DNA of 64,000 nucleotides from Dryomyza anilis (taxonomy: Eukaryota > Arthropoda > Insecta > Diptera > Dryomyzidae). The position numbers and the translations under genes were made by a program. Below the pieces are notes generated by a model. That model ran no database searches and had not been told where the DNA came from. It saw only the letters and a program-made list of their open reading frames with translations. The DNA lies in NCBI GenBank assembly GCA_951804985.1, contig OX638132.1:16845529-16909528 (forward strand), in the 5' to 3' direction. Below are positions 58,909 to 64,000 of this stretch, piece after piece; the first letter of the stretch is position 1; every line of letters starts with the position of its first letter.

Positions 58909-60519
58909 TCTGTGTGGAATCTGTATTCAGCGAGTGTTTGCATCAAAAGAGAAGAAAATTTATTATGTTTCGTACAACTATTACATGTGTTTGCGAGTAA
59001 TAATTGAAGAATTTGCTACAAATCATTCAAATTGGTTGTTGCAAATAATATTTTAAACACTTCAAGTATTTCTTTGCATTTTTGTTTGTGTCAAACAAAA
59101 TATTTTTTTGTGTGTACTTCTAAACAATCATCTATCATACGTTCACAAAAAATAGGCGTACAATTTTTTTATGCCTATTTTTAATAATGCTTTCAAATAA
59201 TTTTTTCCTCCTCAAATGTTTCCCATATATGTTTTTCACTGAGAGCTCAATTTCTTTGAAAGAGTGTGAACTAATTTTGCAATATTACAAATTGTATATC
59301 ATCTTACGTTCTCGATTCTTCAAACATTTTTAAATGCATTTTTGATTTAAATTTTTGTTGAAACAATTCTTCTTCTTAAGTTGCTTTATCGAGTTCTCTT
59401 TAACTAGTAAACCAATTTAAAGGTGTCGTGAAAACTATTTATTGAATATTTAATTAACTTTCATTTGATATAACACTTGATCATATATGTTATTTAGAAC
59501 GTGAGATATTTACAAAAATATTTGAACACCTTTTTGAAAGCGCGCTGCAAAAGTTATTGAACGATATCTTGTAAACCTATTTAAAGAAACATTTTTAAAT
59601 CATATCTTCGAATAAGGGGGTCATTTTACATAATACAATGACTTCTGCGCAGAAAGCCAACATTATAATTGGAGGTGGCGAAATATTGTTAAAAAATTAT
59701 TTTTTTTTTCGTTAAAAAAACTTAAAACCGAAATTGTAATTGAAATAGAAAAGAGGAAGAAAACTAAAATCTAAACCGTTATTCATGTTATAAAAACAAA
59801 ATTTTTTCTTACCATAATGATATTTCGTTCCGAACAACCTCATGACAAATGAATGTTTTTTTTGTGCACATAGAAAAAGTTGTGTTGCGTTGTGTTATTT
59901 TATTGGAAACAAATATAATTAAAAGCAAGTTGGAAATTTTAAAATACGTTTTTTTTTTCTGATGTTACTGTTATGTTCAATATCGTTTTGTAATTACATA
60001 CATTAAAATAATTGAACAAAATTGAGTTAATTTTAAAATTATGTATACATAAAATACATGAAAAACTTTCACGCCTCTTCATCTGTCCCTTTTCTACAAT
60101 TTTAAATTTTTCTACTTTCTGCTTTTTTCTACTTTTTCAGTACCGCTCTCTGACAAAACACCCGCATACTGCATGCAAAGGCCTAAGCTCACACTCAACA
60201 AAATTTTAATTACACACATACAAACACATTTTCTATGTGCTGAAAAAAATAACAAAAAAAAAAAAAACAAGAAAAACCTTGCGCTTCGAATTGGTTTCAC
60301 ACACACACACACTCACTCACTCAAAGCACTAACATCAGCTGCAACATCATTGATGTCCACCGGAACTCAACACTGCTACAACAGCTACCACCAACCCACC
60401 CACGCTCACCAACACACGCACTCATGCAGTGGTGTGCACTATGGCAGCGCTGCTTCCGGCCAGAGTTCACTTTCGCATGTAAAAAATTCGAAAAACCAAA
60501 ACAAGCTACCCAGTCTGAA
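58909..60519. other. Intron or upstream flank, nothing firm
   Basis: AT-rich to 60060, then a moderately GC-rich patch with CACACACACACACACTCACTC (about 60298). Overlapping frames at 60112-60541 derive from this simple repeat; no gene is called. Confidence 0.35.
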
Positions 60520-61010
60520 ATGTATCGGAGCTCTTCGATGATCGAAGTTTTTCTCGAACTAATTGCGATAAAAAAGTTCGATCTCGTTGCAAATTTTATA
60601 AATTTAAATATTTATCACATCGATATTCGATGCGATATCGATCCAGAATCGTTTTTTTTCTCATTTCGAATAAACTTGATTATCTCGTTATGATATCTGC
60701 GTACATCTTAGAATGAATTGTAGTATGATATATATACGAATTCGTAATTGAGATCGAATGAATTATTCGACATCTCAAAATAGTCTTGAAGCGATAATGA
60801 ATCGAATGGCAGATCTTCGATTCCTCGAAGTTTTCTCTCGAATAACATCGATAAAAAAGTTGGATCTCGTTGATATATCGATTCTAAATTTTAAAATTTT
60901 TCTTACATTCAAATTCTTTTGCAAGACACGATATTAAAACATTTATCACATCGATATTACAATATTTTTCGAAATTTGATCAAATTCTCGTATAGAGTAA
61001 ACGCCGATAG
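60520..61010. repeat. ATCGATATCG-rich repeat, third copy (two internal units)
   Basis: AGCTCTTCGATGATCGAAGT...GATCTCGTTG...CACATCGATATTCGATGCGA occurs near 60528-60670, and a second unit (GCAGATCTTCGATTCCTCGA...GGATCTCGTTGATATATCGA) near 60810-60970. Related to 4975-5560 and 14250-14500. Confidence 0.5.
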
Positions 61011-61082
61011 AACGCATCGATACCAATTTGACGTTCGATACCGCTACGAGAATGTGACCGATATCTAGCCCAGTAGAAGATA

Positions 61083-61205
61083 TTCATTTCCCCGAAAGCC
61101 AATTCCCCAAATGTACACTTCACCGAAATGGGCACTTCTCCGAAATGGACACTTCCCCGAAATGGACACTTTCTCAAACGGACACTTCCCCGAAATGGAA
61201 ATTTA
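61083..61205 (+). repeat. ~18-bp tandem repeat (GGACACTTCCCCGAAAT)
   Basis: Six to seven units of variants of CTTCCCCGAAATGGACA. The open frame crossing it on the minus strand is repeat-derived. Confidence 0.8.
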
Positions 61206-62245
61206 TGCGAAATGAAAATTTGATGAAATGTGGCTGGGCAAAAGTGGTCGGAAAATGCAAAAAAGACCGAACAAATTTTTATTGCAGAAATCGTTGAAAA
61301 TCGAATGGTACCATTTGCTGTGATCTATGACATCCAAAAGAGGTCAAAAACCTAATAATATTTTCTATCGATTTAAATAATTGAAAAATGTGGTCATAAT
61401 TGCGGTTTAACCTCAGTTTGACGGTATTGACCACTCCAAGGGGTACCATTAGGCTCCTCTATCGATTTCCGGAATTCTAATTTCCAAATGGTACCATTAT
61501 GCATCTAATGATGTCCGCTATGGATTTCTGCAATAATATTTTTTTTTTGACAAAAACTTCAGTCTTTTTTTGTTCGGTCAACAGGATTTTTGGTCTTTTT
61601 CGAATATACTTGAAAGAGGACGTGTATGGGCGTCTATCTTATAATTTCGATATCCTTTCATTTCTGGTGGTAAAATTGTTTCGTGTAATACAAATAATCT
61701 ACAATAATACAATGAAAAAATCGATATTTAAATAAAATAAAATTGTTCTGAAAATAAATTCAAAGGTATTTAATTTACATACTATAAAAACATATATATT
61801 TGTTTTTACTTAAATGATGTTGTAGTTTATGTATAGAAAAAAAACTACATATTTTGAGTGCATTTTAATACAACGTTTTAATACATTTGTATTAAAATAA
61901 CTAAATTGTGTCTTTATTTAAACGTACTGATATGTAGAGGAATTACTACATATGCTTTTAATTTTATTATTTTGTATTTATTTTACTTTGTTGTGATAAT
62001 TATTTAAAAAATATGTATTTATATTTTATATATAAAAAAAAACAGTTCTTTATTGTTTTGGAAAACTATATGAATGAATATTAATATGAGATTTTTTGAT
62101 TTACAAAAATATATAAGGTAAAACTTCAAGAAAAATATACATTTAAATATATATGTACATAAACTTGTAGAAGTGTCTAACAAAAATATTTTCCTAATGA
62201 TGTAGTACACCACTTCGTTGATTTTCCGTTGAATCACATATTAAT
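61206..62245. other. AT-rich stretch, nothing firm
   Basis: AATGGTACCATTTG/CAAATGGTACCATTATG words near 61303 and 61484 are inverted. No gene seen. Confidence 0.35.
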
Positions 62246-63380
62246 CAGACCAAGCAAACATTTTTAGTCTTTTAAGATTCCTAAATGTGTCATATTTATG
62301 AGTGTTATCCTCTTAAAAGAGTCTTAAAAGGCTCCTGACCCCTGGGTAGAGGGCACAATTTTATGAGCCCAAAAACACTCATATTTATGAAACTTGATTA
62401 CTCCTAAAACAATCATATATGAGTACTTAAAAGAGCCAAAAAAGGCTCCTATTTTATGATCCCAACACACTCACATTTATCAGACTTTTATTGCTCCTAA
62501 AACACTCATATATGAGCACTTAAAAGAACCCAAGAAGACTCCCGACCCCTGGGTAGAGGACACAATTTTATGAACCCAAAAACTCTCAGATTTATAAGAC
62601 TTTTATTACCCCTAAAACAGTCATATTTGAATACTAAAAAAATAGCTCCAAAAGTCTACAGAAACTTGGGTAGCGGACACGCTTTAAAGAGCGCAAAAAT
62701 ACACGTATTTCTGATCGTTTTAAAATATTCTTAAAACTTTCACATTTTTGAGATTTTCTAGACACCACAATTACTTCATTATTGGAGTGTTTTTTTTGTG
62801 TCTGAAATGAATCCAACATAAGAATTTTCATGTTTTTCTTAGTCCAGACATCCGTGAGAAAATGCATTCATTTCAAAAAAAAAATTATTAAATATGTAGG
62901 TTTGTCTGTTGAAATTACAATAATAAATTGAATTTTCATTTGAATTCAAATTCAAAATGAATATTAGTATATGAATTTTATTTAAACTCCCTTTTCTGCG
63001 TGCTCCTAAAATACTCTTTAATTTGATGATTTTATGAGTTTCATTTGAGGGGGCTCCTAAAGCGCTCACGAATGAGACTCTTTTCTGAGACAAATTTTGG
63101 AGCGTTCCTAAAACATTCTAAAACATAGAACATTTATGAGTCTATTTTCTGAGCGCTCAGAAACAATTTTATTTTTTATACTTTTAGTAGTCTAATTTAT
63201 GAGGGCTCCTAAATAACTCCAAAATATGAATCTTTTTGAGTAATGTTTTTGAGAGCTCCGAAAACAATCTTAAATGAGATACTTTTATGAGTCATTTCTC
63301 TGAGGGCTAATAAAACACTCAATAGTTGGTAATAAGACTCCAATTTAAGAGCGCTCATAAATTGCTTAGTGAGTATAATC
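62246..63380. repeat. Degenerate array of TGAGxGCTCCTAAAA and ACTCATATTTATGA words
   Basis: The left half has units with GCTCCTGACCCCTGGGTAGA (62330, variant 62540), CACAATTTTATGAGCCCAAA and ACTCATATATGAGCACTTAA. The right half (62990-63370) has the inverse-like GAGGGCTCCTAAA, ATGAGTC.TTT.TGAG. Overall it looks like a long worn foldback or nested tandem repeat. Confidence 0.55.
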
Positions 63381-64000
63381 AGAATATCAGAAAGAGTTTA
63401 TATATTACACTCTGCTCTTCTGTTTCTAATAATAATAGTTTGGATGTGCATGTTACATTTGTATTCAAAGCTGCATAGTTGCCAACTTTTGTATTCGCGT
63501 TCCTATATTCAAAATTAAATGGAGTTGACGGGAAACTGAAACTGAATAGTGATGCCAACTAATTAAGTCTTCTCCCATCAAATCGTGTCGGTCAATTTCA
63601 TGGGTCTGCTTGTGTTTTTTTTTTATACCTGCGCACTTTTGCAGTTGTCCGTCGTGAGTGTGAATTCTTAAAATAATTTAAAAAATTTCAAAAAAAACGC
63701 AATGTGTAGCCAACAAACTTGTTTATACCTGCACTAATTTCAAACAATTGCAAAATAATTGAACAACAATACATTTTCTGCAATATGTAGAGAACAAATT
63801 TCAAATATATGATGTAGCAAAATGAAGTAAAATAAATACAAATGTATTTAAAATATAACAAAATGTACTAAAATAACATCACAAGACATTAATGTAGTAT
63901 AATTTACTATATTAATTTGTTCGGTGTATAGAAAAAATTATGATATTGATAGCAAACTATCAAAGTATTTAAAATAATTTAAAAAATGGTTTATTCGGAA
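63381..64000. other. Right edge, nothing recognised
   Basis: AT-rich with TTTATACC(T)GCAC words near 63624 and 63723. No exon was found, so any 5' rn exon lies outside or was missed. Confidence 0.35.

Noticed and set aside
60112..60541. Frames around the CA-repeat patch as an upstream rn exon
   Set aside because: The plus frame is on the wrong strand for rn, the minus frame is Phe/Cys-rich from simple repeat, and no donor in the right phase for the 55882 exon was found.

Overview
The window is eukaryotic, AT-rich DNA from an insect, most probably a higher fly (Cyclorrhapha). The evidence is an intron-rich gene encoding a Rotund/Squeeze-class C2H2 zinc-finger protein, fly-style CAG/CAA homopolymer tracts, and repeat families of fly type. 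One dispersed family carries the 'TATATATTCTTGATCAGCATCA...GCCATGTCCGTCTGTC' core that I remember from fly genomes. I cannot fix genus or species from the sequence. There is no bacterial or organellar gene content and no CRISPR array.

One host gene fills nearly the whole window on the minus strand: the probable orthologue of Drosophila rotund (rn). Five rn exons can be placed with consistent splice sites and phases: 55882-55781, 53636-53597, 45954-45590, 4476-3381 and 2675-2359 (stop). Joined, they give 639 codons. The 5' end probably lies beyond the right edge. The first zinc finger is split: its C-x2-C half ends the 45590 exon and its H-x3-H half starts the 4476 exon, 41 kb away. A long Gln/His-rich exon starting at ATG 6559 lies only 1.3 kb upstream of the finger exon and ends at a phase-0 donor at 5741. 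This matches the known two-transcript rn / roughened eye (roe) arrangement. The roe-type product (743 codons if spliced as proposed) would lack the first half of finger 1.

The remaining ~60 kb is intron and flank, mostly relics of mobile elements and tandem repeats. Left to right: nested MITEs (0.3-1.35 kb); degenerate GGAACCGG arrays (7.5-8.1 kb); a 1.1-kb element with CCCCAGAC termini (9.7-10.8 kb); several MITEs, tRNA-like fragments and a LINE reverse-transcriptase relic (9-18 kb); a GC-richer, GAGA-rich block that may be regulatory (19.4-21.1 kb); tandem duplications and minisatellites (22.5-26.5 kb); five copies of the 'CCTACACC' dispersed repeat (13.5, 28, 30.3, 31.1, 52.4 kb); a 1.2-kb A-rich block nearly free of G and T (32-33.2 kb); a ~2-kb non-autonomous element present twice in opposite orientations (34-35.9 and 56.9-58.9 kb) containing a 21-bp palindromic minisatellite; two complementary wrecks of one Tc1/mariner-type transposon (36.7 and 38.1 kb); two copies of a tRNA-derived SINE (47.8 and 57.0 kb); and further tandem repeats to the right edge.

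The most useful leads are the exon phases supporting an rn/roe switch that removes half of a zinc finger, the SINE, the filled-site/empty-site pair that delimits an unknown 970-bp insertion, the palindromic transposon derivative, and long hairpins inside what should be a transcribed intron. Nothing could be searched or folded here, so family names rest on visible motifs and memory.
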